Below, in pieces: positions 34,207-41,558 of a stretch of 49,682 nucleotides of DNA. The stretch lies in NCBI GenBank assembly GCA_945861155.1, contig CAMATN010000023.1:1-49682 (forward strand), read 5' to 3'. The notes below the pieces were generated by a model. It saw only the letters and a list, made by a program, of their open reading frames with translations, did not search any database and was not told the origin of the DNA. Position 1 is the first letter of the stretch. Each line of letters opens with the position of its first letter. Both the position numbers and the translations under genes were made by a program. The stretch is from Rhizobium sp. Q54. GTDB lineage: Bacteria > Pseudomonadota > Alphaproteobacteria > ATCC43930 > CGMCC-115725.

Positions 34207-34243
34207 CCTCCCCCGCAAGCGGGGGAGGGTTAGGGTGGGGGTC
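34207..34243. repeat. G/C-rich hairpin element (same family as 3385-3408)
   Basis: The hairpin 34207-34228 (CCTCCCCCGC, loop AA, GCGGGGGAGG) is followed by GTTAGGGTGGGGG. Orientation is opposite to the copy at 3385. It lies between two leftward genes. Confidence 0.85.
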
Positions 34244-34268
34244 ACCAGCCGCACGGCCTTCTCTGGCG

Positions 34269-35072
34269 TCAGGCGAGGGCGCGCCGCAGCCCGGCGACGA
34301 ATTCGCGCGCGCTGATGCCCTCGCGCAGGCCGAGCGCGGCGGCGCGCGCGTTGACCCGGCTGATGATTCCGTCCTCGTAAGTCGAGCGCGCGTCGCCGAT
34401 GCGAGCGCTTGCCGCCGCGACTGTCGCGGCCGCGATGCCGCGTGCGTCGAGCGCCGGCAAGCGCGAGATTCCGGCGTCGTCAATTCCGATCCCGGCGTCG
34501 TTGTAGAGGGCGCCGAGCACGTCGTATTTGAGCGCGGTCTCCGGCCTGCCGCCGAGGAGCCCCCCATGCGAGCCGGTGACGACGATCGAATCCTTGTGCT
34601 CGGGCAAGACCAGCGACGCGGAGTCGAGAGCCCAGACTTGCGGCGCGTCGGAGATCAGCAGGAACGCCGCCTCGAGCGCTTCCGGCGGCGCGCGACGGGT
34701 CGGCCGCGCCTGTTGCAGCCTGGCGGCGGCGTCGCGGCACGATTGGCCGGGGCCGACCCCAAGCGATGCCGCCGGCCCGTTCGCATGGGTGACGACGCCC
34801 CGCGCCATCATGTCGGCGCCATCGCCGATCCGCGCCGTATCATGACCGACGGTCGCGGCGGCGATGCCGAATTCTTCCAGGTAATCGAGGCCGCCAATCC
34901 CGGCGCGGTCGCGGCCGATCCCGGCGTCGTTGAAAATCGCCGCGGCGGCATGGAGCGTCGCCGCGAGATAGGCGGCATAGACGCCGCCGTGCGACGCGTT
35001 GACGACGACCGCGCCGGCGGCTTCAGGCCCGATGCGGGTAATGCTGTCGGCGATGACGATCGAGGCGGGCAT
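34269..35072 (-). CDS. Uncharacterised protein with two tandem copies of one domain
   Basis: 267 residues, not assigned to a named family. Two halves align: residues about 14-110 (VVVNASHGGVYAAYLAATL, IFNDAGIGRDRAGIGGLDYL, GIAAATVGHDTARIGDG, GVVTHAN) and residues about 165-260 (IVVTGSHGGLLGGRPETAL, LYNDAGIGIDDAGISRLPAL, GIAAATVAAASARIGDARST, GIISRVN). Each has an SHGG, an NDAGIG, and a TARIGD/SARIGD motif, so the fold likely has a pseudo-twofold active site with conserved His and Asp. It lies 13 bases after E1 beta and precedes the ThDP enzyme. Function unknown. Confidence 0.8.
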   Translation of the reverse strand: MPASIVIADSITRIGPEAAGAVVVNASHGGVYAAYLAATLHAAAAIFNDAGIGRDRAGIGGLDYLEEFGIAAATVGHDTARIGDGADMMARGVVTHANGPAASLGVGPGQSCRDAAARLQQARPTRRAPPEALEAAFLLISDAPQVWALDSASLVLPEHKDSIVVTGSHGGLLGGRPETALKYDVLGALYNDAGIGIDDAGISRLPALDARGIAAATVAAASARIGDARSTYEDGIISRVNARAAALGLREGISAREFVAGLRRALA

Positions 35073-35085
35073 TGACCGCCACCCC

Positions 35086-36060
35086 TCACGCCGCCTCGGA
35101 TCTCCGGCCCCGAAGCACCTCGCGGATCCCGGCGGTGATCCTGCCGCGATCCGGGAAGACGTGGTTTTCGAGGACCGGGCTGTAGGGAATCGGCACCTGC
35201 AGGGCACAAACCCGCTTCACCGGCGCCTTCAGGGCTGCGAATGTAGCGGCGTCCTCCGTGACAAGGGCGGCGACCTCCGCCGAGAAGCCGGCCGTTGGCC
35301 CGGCCTCGTCGGCGATGACGAGCCGGCCCGTTTTCTGCACCGAATTGCGGATCGTCTCGGTATCCAGCGGCACCAGAGTGCGCGGATCGACGATTTCGAC
35401 CGAAACTCCCTCCTTGGCGAGTTCTTCGGCCGCGGCCAGCGCCTCGTGGACCAGCCAGGCGAGCGCGACGACCGTCACGTCATCGCCCTCTCGCTTGATG
35501 TCCGCCACGCCGAACGGGATCGTGTAGTCGTCCTCCGGCACCGGTCCCTTGCGCGCCATCAACCGGCTCGACTCGAACGAGATGACCGGGTTGTTGTCGC
35601 GGATCGCCGTCTTCAAGAGGCCCTTCATGTCGTGGGGCGTCGACGGCAGAAACATCTTCAAACCGGCCACATTCATGAACATCGAATAGGGCGACTGCGA
35701 GTGCTGCGCCGCGACGAGGCCCCCGCCCCCGACGGCGGCCCGATAGAGGATCGGGAAATTCACCTGGCCGCCGAACATGTAATGGATCTTGGCGGCCTGG
35801 TTGACGATCTGGTCCATCGCGACGAAGCAGAACGTCACCTGCCGCCAGTCGACGATCGGGCGGAAGCCGCAGCCGGCCGCGCCGATCGCCATCCCGGTCA
35901 GCGCCGCTTCGGTGATCGGCGTCGCCCTGATCCGCTGCGGCCCGAACTCCTTGAGCAGCGGCGGCAGCGCGTCGGTTGACATGTAGAAGATCTTGGGGTC
36001 GCGCCGCATCTCCTCGGCGATGGCTTCGAGGGCGGCCTCGTTGTACGTCAGCTCTCGCAT
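35086..36060 (-). CDS. 2-oxoacid/acetoin dehydrogenase E1 component, beta subunit
   Basis: 324 residues, the beta half of a heterotetrameric ThDP E1. Conserved features include the N-terminal LTYNEAALEAIAEEMRRDP, then GMAIGAAGCGFRPIVDWRQ and FLPSTPHDMKGLLKTAIRDN, as in PdhB/AcoB. The C-terminal transketolase domain reads LVPLDTETIRNSVQKTGRLV. It lies 15 bases downstream of the alpha gene. E2 and E3 genes are absent here. Confidence 0.92.
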   Translation of the reverse strand: MRELTYNEAALEAIAEEMRRDPKIFYMSTDALPPLLKEFGPQRIRATPITEAALTGMAIGAAGCGFRPIVDWRQVTFCFVAMDQIVNQAAKIHYMFGGQVNFPILYRAAVGGGGLVAAQHSQSPYSMFMNVAGLKMFLPSTPHDMKGLLKTAIRDNNPVISFESSRLMARKGPVPEDDYTIPFGVADIKREGDDVTVVALAWLVHEALAAAEELAKEGVSVEIVDPRTLVPLDTETIRNSVQKTGRLVIADEAGPTAGFSAEVAALVTEDAATFAALKAPVKRVCALQVPIPYSPVLENHVFPDRGRITAGIREVLRGRRSEAA

Positions 36061-36075
36061 CGTCCGATCCTCGAC

Positions 36076-37059
36076 TCAGGCTGAAAAGACGTCGTCGGTC
36101 GCGTGCTCGGGCAACGGGAACGGGCTCGCCTCGGCGAAGGCGATCGCGGCTTCGAGCGCGGCCATGATGTCGCCCTCGATGCTCTGCAGCCCGGCATCGT
36201 CGAGTTCGCCCTGTTCCCGGAGTCGCCGCTCGAGCAGCGCGATCGGGTCCTTTCGCATCCATGCGTCGACCTCTGCCTTGTCGCGAGGGTCGGCTTGCCC
36301 TTTGCGCTCGGTGTGGGCGCGCTGGCGGTAGGTCTTGCACTCGATCAGCGTGGGGCCGCCGCCTGAGCGCGCCCGATCCACCGCGGCGTTCGCCGCCTGA
36401 TAGACCGCGAAGACATCGTTGCCGTCGACCACGATTCCCGGAATGCCATAGCCGGCCGCGCGGCCCGCCACATCGGGCAAGGCGTGGGTCTGGGCGGCCG
36501 ATGTCTGGGCCGCATGCAAATTATTCTCGCAGACGTAGAGCATCGGCAGCTTCCACGTCGCCGCGATATTGAGGCATTCGTGGAACGGCCCCGCGTTCGA
36601 TGCGCCGTCCCCGAAGAAGGAAACCGCGACGCCGCCCTTGCCTTCCATCTGCGCCGCCAGCCCCGCGCCGGTGATGATCGAGATGCCGCCCGCGACGATG
36701 CCGTTGGCCCCGAGCATCCCGATCCCGAAATCGGCGATGTGCATCGAGCCGCCCTTGCCCTTGCAGTAGCCCGTTTGCCGACCGTAGAGCTCGGCCATCA
36801 TGCGGTTGAGGTCGGCGCCCTTGGCGATGCAGTGGCCGTGGCCGCGATGCGTCGAGATGATCCGGTCGCCGCGACCGAGCGCGGTGCAGACGCCGACAGC
36901 GGTCGCTTCCTCGCCGATATAGCAGTGCACGACGCCGTATATCTTGCCGGCATTGTAATCCGCCGAAGCGCGTTCCTCGAAGCGGCGGATCGTCAGCATT
37001 TGGCGCAGCATCTCACGCTGCTTATCAGGCGCCAGGTTCGGCGAGAGGCTCGTTGGCAT
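36076..37059 (-). CDS. 2-oxoacid/acetoin dehydrogenase E1 component, alpha subunit
   Basis: 327 residues. Decarboxylates a 2-oxoacid, or cleaves acetoin, with ThDP. Visible features: TIRRFEERASADYNAGKI, STHRGHGHCIAKG, GRQTGYCKGKGGSMHIAD and the ThDP/Mg motif GDGASNAGPFHECLNIAA...ENN. The sequence is closest in style to acetoin dehydrogenase AcoA and pyruvate dehydrogenase PdhA. The ATG at 37059 with GGGA upstream gives the usual length; in-frame ATGs at 37095 and 37122 are alternatives. Confidence 0.92.
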   Translation of the reverse strand: MPTSLSPNLAPDKQREMLRQMLTIRRFEERASADYNAGKIYGVVHCYIGEEATAVGVCTALGRGDRIISTHRGHGHCIAKGADLNRMMAELYGRQTGYCKGKGGSMHIADFGIGMLGANGIVAGGISIITGAGLAAQMEGKGGVAVSFFGDGASNAGPFHECLNIAATWKLPMLYVCENNLHAAQTSAAQTHALPDVAGRAAGYGIPGIVVDGNDVFAVYQAANAAVDRARSGGGPTLIECKTYRQRAHTERKGQADPRDKAEVDAWMRKDPIALLERRLREQGELDDAGLQSIEGDIMAALEAAIAFAEASPFPLPEHATDDVFSA

Positions 37060-37197
37060 GGGCGTGATCCCGTCTGGCCGGTCAGGGCTTTTCATGATGG
37101 GCGAGCGCGCGCAGGCTGGCAACCGGAACGCCGGTCCTCGCCGCGGGATATTTGAATGGGGACGGAAGATGCTTCCGCGCGCAATGCGCAGGAGGCG

Positions 37198-38352
37198 CTA
37201 CAGCGTCGCCGAATTCCCCAGGATGACCGTGCTCTGCGACGACAAGACCCCGCCATTGCCGTGCGCGATCGCGGTCTGGGCGCCGGCGACCTGGCGCGCG
37301 CCGCATTCGCCGCGCAATTGCCGCACCGCCTCGATCAACAGGAACAACCCATACATGCCGGGGTGGCAATAGGAGAGGCCGCCGCCATTGGTGTTGACCG
37401 GCAATTCGCCGCCCGGCGCGATCCGCCCGCCTTCGACAAAACTTCCACCCTCGCCTTTCGCGCAAAAGCCGAGGTCTTCGAGGCACAGAATCGGGTTGAT
37501 CGTGAACGCGTCGTAGAGCTCGACGACGTCGATGTCGGCGGGTTTGAGCCCTGCCATCGCATAGGCTTGCCGCCCCGATTCGAGCGCGCCGGTCACGGTC
37601 AGGTCGGGCATGCTCGAAATATTGGCATGGGTGATCGCCGCGCCGCATCCAAGCACATAGACCGGGGGCTTTTTCAGCGATTTGGCGCGTTCCGGCGTGG
37701 TCAGCACGATTGCGCCGCCGCCATCGGTCACGAGACAAATATCGCGCACCGTGAACGGATAGCTGACCATGCGGGCGCCGAGCACCTCGGGGATCGTCAG
37801 CGGCTTCTTTTCCCAGGCCGCCGGGTTGAGGAGCGCCCATTGCCGCGCCGCGACCGCGACCTCGGCCAATTGCTCGCGGGTCGTCCCGAATTCGTGCATG
37901 TGGCGCGAGGCCGCCAGCGCATAGGCGGTCGAGGGCAGAAACGGCCGGTACGGCGTCTCGTACGGATTGATCTCGCGCACCGAGGCCTGCTGCCGCCCGA
38001 CGCTGCGCTGGGTGCTGCCATAGGCGATCACCGCGACCTCGCACAGGCCGAGCTGAAGCGCCGCCAGCGCATGCGAGACGTGGAACATAAAGGACGAGCC
38101 GCCGAGGATCGTGGTGTCGACAAAGCGGGGCGAAATCCCGAGATATTCGCTGAGGTTGAGGCCGGAGGTGCGGCTCTGCGTCGTCGCGCACAGGAGGCCG
38201 TCGATGTCGCGCAGCTTGAGCCCGGCATCCTCGACCGCGCGCGAGATGCCCTGCGCCATCAAATCGATCACGTTGAACCCGTCGCCGACCAGGCCGAGAT
38301 CGCTTTCGGCTGCCCCGACGATCGCCGCCCCGCCGCGTTGGAGGCCGGTCAT
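37198..38352 (-). CDS. Thiolase-fold protein (lipid-transfer/SCPx-like)
   Basis: 384 residues with the thiolase fold. The region where thiolases carry the nucleophilic Cys reads TILGGSSFMFHVSHALAALQ, without cysteine; VNTNGGGLSYCHPGMYGLFL keeps the His motif, and the C-terminus has AIAHGNGGVLSSQSTVI, where the second Cys is replaced. Such proteins pair with a DUF35/OB-fold protein and act as retro-aldolases or acyl-CoA binding proteins in steroid and fatty acid breakdown. Its start overlaps the stop of that partner by four bases (ATGA). Confidence 0.87.
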   Translation of the reverse strand: MTGLQRGGAAIVGAAESDLGLVGDGFNVIDLMAQGISRAVEDAGLKLRDIDGLLCATTQSRTSGLNLSEYLGISPRFVDTTILGGSSFMFHVSHALAALQLGLCEVAVIAYGSTQRSVGRQQASVREINPYETPYRPFLPSTAYALAASRHMHEFGTTREQLAEVAVAARQWALLNPAAWEKKPLTIPEVLGARMVSYPFTVRDICLVTDGGGAIVLTTPERAKSLKKPPVYVLGCGAAITHANISSMPDLTVTGALESGRQAYAMAGLKPADIDVVELYDAFTINPILCLEDLGFCAKGEGGSFVEGGRIAPGGELPVNTNGGGLSYCHPGMYGLFLLIEAVRQLRGECGARQVAGAQTAIAHGNGGVLSSQSTVILGNSATL

Positions 38353-38735
38353 GGCGCGCCCTCCGCCGGAATAAAGACCGGGTAGGCCGGTTCCTCGCCA
38401 TCGGGCTTGTGGACCCGGAAGCGCACCCGCATGCCGATCGTGACCGCCATCGAGTCGATATCCTCGACCCGGCTCATCAGCCGGAACCCCTCGTCGCAAT
38501 CTACGAGCGCGACGTTATAGGGTTCGCCCCGCTGAAACGGGTGGGTGACGGTCGTCGCGTGCACCGTGCCGAGCCCCGAGGCGACCCGCCATTCGAGCGC
38601 CGTACTGCCCGAATAGGGGCAAACGAGACGCGGATAAAACACCGCCCGCCCGGCCTCGGGGCTCCACTGATAGGCCAATTCGCCTTTGTCGAGATGGGCC
38701 TGGTAGATCGCCAGCGGCGATTGCGTTTCGGTCAT
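38349..38735 (-). CDS. OB-fold acyl-CoA binding protein (DUF35 family), thiolase partner
   Basis: 128 residues. The C-terminal OB fold reads LGTVHATTVTHPFQRGEPYNVALVDCDEGFRLMS. The N-terminal rubredoxin-like zinc ribbon normal for the family has decayed: at YPRLVCPYSGSTAL only one Cys is left. GGGAGAGGAGG lies before the start at 38735. Translationally coupled with the thiolase-fold gene, with which it should form a complex. Confidence 0.9.
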   Translation of the reverse strand: MTETQSPLAIYQAHLDKGELAYQWSPEAGRAVFYPRLVCPYSGSTALEWRVASGLGTVHATTVTHPFQRGEPYNVALVDCDEGFRLMSRVEDIDSMAVTIGMRVRFRVHKPDGEEPAYPVFIPAEGAP

Positions 38736-38754
38736 AACGACCTCCTCTCCCGCT

Positions 38755-39114
38755 TCAGCCAATTGCGCTTTTGGGCGGCATTTCGTCCAACCATTGTAGC
38801 GCGAGTTTGGGTTCGCCGGGCGTGTTCGCGTCGTGTGAGGATCGCATCCGTACCAAGCGGTCGTGCAGTGCGAATGCCTCTACATACCCGAGGCTGTGAC
38901 GCAGGTCGTCTATCTGTGTACCCCGTTCGAGCAATTCGGCTACGGCAGGGTCTTGCAGCCGGGCATGCAACCGAGCACCGAGCTGATCGATAGCCGCGTC
39001 ATTATGGCCGAACAGGCCCCATTGTCCCTTTGCACATCGCTGCAAAGCCGACAGCAGCAGCTCCGAGTAAAGCACTTCGAGCGCTTCGAGTCTGCGTTCG
39101 GCAGCGGGGCTCAT
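38755..39114 (-). CDS. Conserved hypothetical protein, 119 residues
   Basis: Soluble, helical. It contains LLERGTQIDDLRHSLGYVEA, then FALHDRLVRMR and ANTPGEPKLALQWLDEM, which looks like a small family of proteobacterial hypothetical proteins. Not assigned to a function. It begins 6 bases after the stop of the upstream hypothetical gene and the ribosome binding site (AGGGCGGA) overlaps that stop codon, so the two are probably translated together. Confidence 0.7.
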   Translation of the reverse strand: MSPAAERRLEALEVLYSELLLSALQRCAKGQWGLFGHNDAAIDQLGARLHARLQDPAVAELLERGTQIDDLRHSLGYVEAFALHDRLVRMRSSHDANTPGEPKLALQWLDEMPPKSAIG

Positions 39115-39120
39115 TCCGCC

Positions 39121-39390
39121 CTACTGCTGCCCAGGGTTCCGACAGATAAAGCTGGTCGCGGCGGGCACGATCGCTGCCGGCAGCACCCCGTCGTCGACAG
39201 CAAGCCCGACGTGAACATAGCGCTCGGTGTTCTCCAGCAGCTGAACTTCGACCTGAAATGCTTTGGATTCATATTCGACCTCGTATGTTTGCGGCTGGCG
39301 CAGCGCCGCGAGCAGTTCCTCGCACGATTTGCCTGACCACCGGCTCGTTTCGGCGTCGAGAACGCGACGCCATTGCTGGCGTCGAGACAC
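39121..39390 (-). CDS. Hypothetical protein, 89 residues
   Basis: The frame runs from a GTG that shares one base with the TAG stop of the CoA-transferase B gene (TAGTG). The peptide includes WSGKSCEELLAALRQPQTYE, then VEYESKAFQVEVQLLENTERYVHVGLAVDD, which reads as a beta-strand-rich protein of unknown family with two cysteines. It is followed at 6 bases by another hypothetical gene. Good coding bias and tight packing support it as real. Confidence 0.7.
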   Translation of the reverse strand: MSRRQQWRRVLDAETSRWSGKSCEELLAALRQPQTYEVEYESKAFQVEVQLLENTERYVHVGLAVDDGVLPAAIVPAATSFICRNPGQQ

Positions 39391-40046
39391 TACGGCAGCG
39401 CCAGCGGCGCGTCGGTGCGTTCCTGAAGCGCCTCGATGGTCAGGCCCGGCACCATGTCGATAACGGCGAAACCGGCCGGGGTCACGTCGATGACCGCCAG
39501 CTCGGTATAGACCCGCGTCACGCAGCCCTTCGCGGTCAGCGGGTAGGTGCAGCGGCGTAGGAGGCGCGCGTCGCCCGAGCGGGTGTTGTGCTCCATGACG
39601 ACCCAGATCCGCTTGGCGCCGGCGGCGAGGTCCATCGCTCCGCCGATCGCCGGGGCGTTGTCGTCGTCCGAGCGCGCCCAATTGGCGAGGTCGCCGTTCT
39701 CGGCCACCTGAAACGCGCCGAGCACGCACAGATCGAGATGGCCGCCGCGGACCAGCGCAAAGCTGTCGGAATGGCTCATATAGCTGGCGCCGGGACGCAA
39801 GGTCACATACTGGCTGCTGGCGTTGATCAGCCAGCGGTTGACCTTGTCGGGCGCCGGGGCCGGGCCCATGCCGAGGATGCCGTTCTCGGAATGGAAAATG
39901 ACCTCGCGCTCGGGCGGCACGAAATTGCCGACCAGCGTCGGAATGCCGATGCCGAGATTGACCGACCACCCTTCCGGGATGTCCCGCGCGAGGCGCGCGG
40001 CCAGCGCATCGCGATCGAGCGGCTGCCAAGTCACGGTTTCCACCAT
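39390..40046 (-). CDS. CoA-transferase subunit B, second copy
   Basis: 218 residues, complete. VNLGIGIPTLVGNFVP at residues 29-44 and FHSENGILGMGP, with Glu54 as the catalytic glutamate. NGDLANWARSDDDNAPAIGGAMDLAAGAKR and VTPAGFAVIDM fit 3-oxoacid/3-oxoadipate CoA-transferase beta chains. Its partner A gene is at 40195-40881 upstream, with a repeat element between. Confidence 0.92.
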   Translation of the reverse strand: MVETVTWQPLDRDALAARLARDIPEGWSVNLGIGIPTLVGNFVPPEREVIFHSENGILGMGPAPAPDKVNRWLINASSQYVTLRPGASYMSHSDSFALVRGGHLDLCVLGAFQVAENGDLANWARSDDDNAPAIGGAMDLAAGAKRIWVVMEHNTRSGDARLLRRCTYPLTAKGCVTRVYTELAVIDVTPAGFAVIDMVPGLTIEALQERTDAPLALP

Positions 40047-40074
40047 TTCAGTCTCCTAAATCAATACCACCGCT

Positions 40075-40157
40075 CGTCATGACCGGGCTCGTCCCGGTCA
40101 TCCACGCCTTTGCCGCGGCGGCCTCGTGGATGGCCGGGTCAAGCCCGGCCATGACGG
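40075..40157. repeat. Paired hairpins in a larger inverted repeat
   Basis: Arms 40075-40106 (CGTCATGACCGGGCTCGTCC start) and 40125-40157 are inverted copies, and each arm is itself a hairpin (40081-40099 GACCGGG/CCCGGTC; 40132-40150 GGCCGGG/CCCGGCC). It lies between the CoA-transferase A and B genes, so both subunit genes here, too, are separated by a structured element. Confidence 0.85.
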
Positions 40158-40194
40158 TTGTGGAAAATTTCGGAAGCAGGGACACGATCGTCAT

Positions 40195-40881
40195 TCAATT
40201 CTTGAGGGGCGGGTCCCCGGCCGCGACATGCACCAGCCGGTCGACATAGATGCCGGGGGTCGCGATCTCCTCGGGCGGCAACTCGCCGAGCTCGGCCATG
40301 TGCTGGGTCTGCACGATCGTCAGCGTGGCCGCCGCGGCCATCACCGGGTTGAAGTTGCGCCCGGCGTCGCGATAGACGAGGTTGCCCCAGCGATCGGCGC
40401 GCCAGGCCTCGACCAGCGCAACGTCGCCCGGCAGCGCGTGTTCGAGGATGTATTCGCGGCCGTTGAAAACGCGCGATTCCTTGCCCTCGGCCAGCTTGGT
40501 GCCGGCGGCGGTGGCCGTGTAGAAGGCGGGGATGCCAGCGGCGGCGGCGCGCATCCGCTCGGCCATCGTGCCTTGCGGCAATATTTCGAGTTCGATCCCG
40601 CCGCGGGCGAAAACCTCCTCGAAGATGACCGAGCCGCGGCTGCGGGCAAAGCTGCACACGATCTTGCGCACCCGTCCCTCGCCAATCAGCCGCGCCACGC
40701 CCTCGCGGCCGCGCCCGGCGGTGTTGTGGACGACGGTCAGGTCGCGCGCGCCCTGCTCAATCAGGCCGTCGATCAGAGCCCTGGGCTCGCCGACCTGGGC
40801 AAAGCCGGCGATCAGCACGGTCGCGCCGTCCTTGATGCCGGCCAAGGCCTCGGCCACCGAGCGGACTGATTTGTCGATCAT
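40195..40881 (-). CDS. CoA-transferase subunit A, second copy
   Basis: 228 residues. The glycine-rich segment is IKDGATVLIAGFAQVGEP at about residues 16-33; also QGTMAERMRAAAAGIPAFYT and VYRDAGRNFNPVMAAAA. Pairs with the B gene downstream. Substrate not determinable. The start at 40881 has a weak GGCGGAA site. Confidence 0.92.
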   Translation of the reverse strand: MIDKSVRSVAEALAGIKDGATVLIAGFAQVGEPRALIDGLIEQGARDLTVVHNTAGRGREGVARLIGEGRVRKIVCSFARSRGSVIFEEVFARGGIELEILPQGTMAERMRAAAAGIPAFYTATAAGTKLAEGKESRVFNGREYILEHALPGDVALVEAWRADRWGNLVYRDAGRNFNPVMAAAATLTIVQTQHMAELGELPPEEIATPGIYVDRLVHVAAGDPPLKN

Positions 40882-40960
40882 GCGCGTTCCGCCATTCCGA
40901 TGTTGCTCGGGTTGATTAAACCGGAAGCGCGCGGCGAGGGGAACACCCGAAGGGGAGCGG

Positions 40961-41275
40961 TCAGCCCTTGTGTTTCTGCGCCTCGACAAAGCCGCGCAAC
41001 ACGGCATTGATGCGAGTCTGATAACCGCGGCCTTGCAGCTTGAACCAGGCGATGATGTCCCTGTCGAGCCGCAAGGTCACCGGCGCCTTACCCGGCGGGA
41101 AGACGACCCGGGCATTCGCCCACTCCTCCTCGGTCCAAAACGACTGGTCCGGGTCGTCGGCCACCGCGCGTTCGATGTCCTCGTCGGTCAGCGCATTCAC
41201 GCGCGCCCAGTCAGTTCGACTTTTCATCTTCCTGGCCTGCTTCATCGATACCCGTGTAATACGCTCTTCGTTCAT
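40961..41275 (-). CDS. brnA: BrnA-family antitoxin
   Basis: 104 residues. The C-terminal ribbon-helix-helix is clear: APVTLRLDRDIIAWFKLQGR, GYQTRINAVLRGFVEA. BrnA binds DNA as a dimer and neutralises BrnT, a RelE-like ribonuclease, and represses the brnTA operon. The N-terminal half is acidic (DEDIERAVADDPDQSFWTEEEW), where it contacts the toxin. The start overlaps the stop of the toxin frame by four bases (ATGA). Confidence 0.92.
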   Translation of the reverse strand: MNEERITRVSMKQARKMKSRTDWARVNALTDEDIERAVADDPDQSFWTEEEWANARVVFPPGKAPVTLRLDRDIIAWFKLQGRGYQTRINAVLRGFVEAQKHKG

Positions 41276-41514
41276 TTCGTCTTGCCCTCCTGGCGCTGAT
41301 TAATGCGGCGGCGATCATTACGCCATGTAGAGACGACATGCAGTACCTGACCGTCGATTTCACCGAATGCCCGAAATCGCTGCTCGCCATAATCGCGCCG
41401 GCGATCCTCCGTCTCCATGAACCGGCTGCCGAAGATCCCGATCGCATCGACAAAGTCGATGTCATGCTTGAGGATATTAGCCGGGCACTTGGCCTCGTCC
41501 CATTCGAAATCCAT
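41272..41514 (-). CDS. brnT: BrnT-family toxin, probably frameshifted near its C-terminus
   Basis: 80 residues. The N-terminal part is a normal BrnT ribonuclease: MDFEWDEAKCPANILKHDID, then METEDRRRDYGEQRFRAFGE and STWRNDRRRI. After Ile71 the frame reads NQRQEGKTK and stops. The next frame, from base 41300 down, continues as ISARRARRNERRAYY, the usual BrnT end, for 29 codons to 41211. One extra A near 41301 therefore seems to have cut off the C-terminus. A restored protein would be about 100 residues and overlap brnA by 65 bases. It may be inactive, or need frameshifting. Confidence 0.85.
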   Translation of the reverse strand: MDFEWDEAKCPANILKHDIDFVDAIGIFGSRFMETEDRRRDYGEQRFRAFGEIDGQVLHVVSTWRNDRRRINQRQEGKTK

Positions 41515-41558
41515 CGCTCATATTAACAGATGTATGTACGCCTGAGGAGATATTCCAG

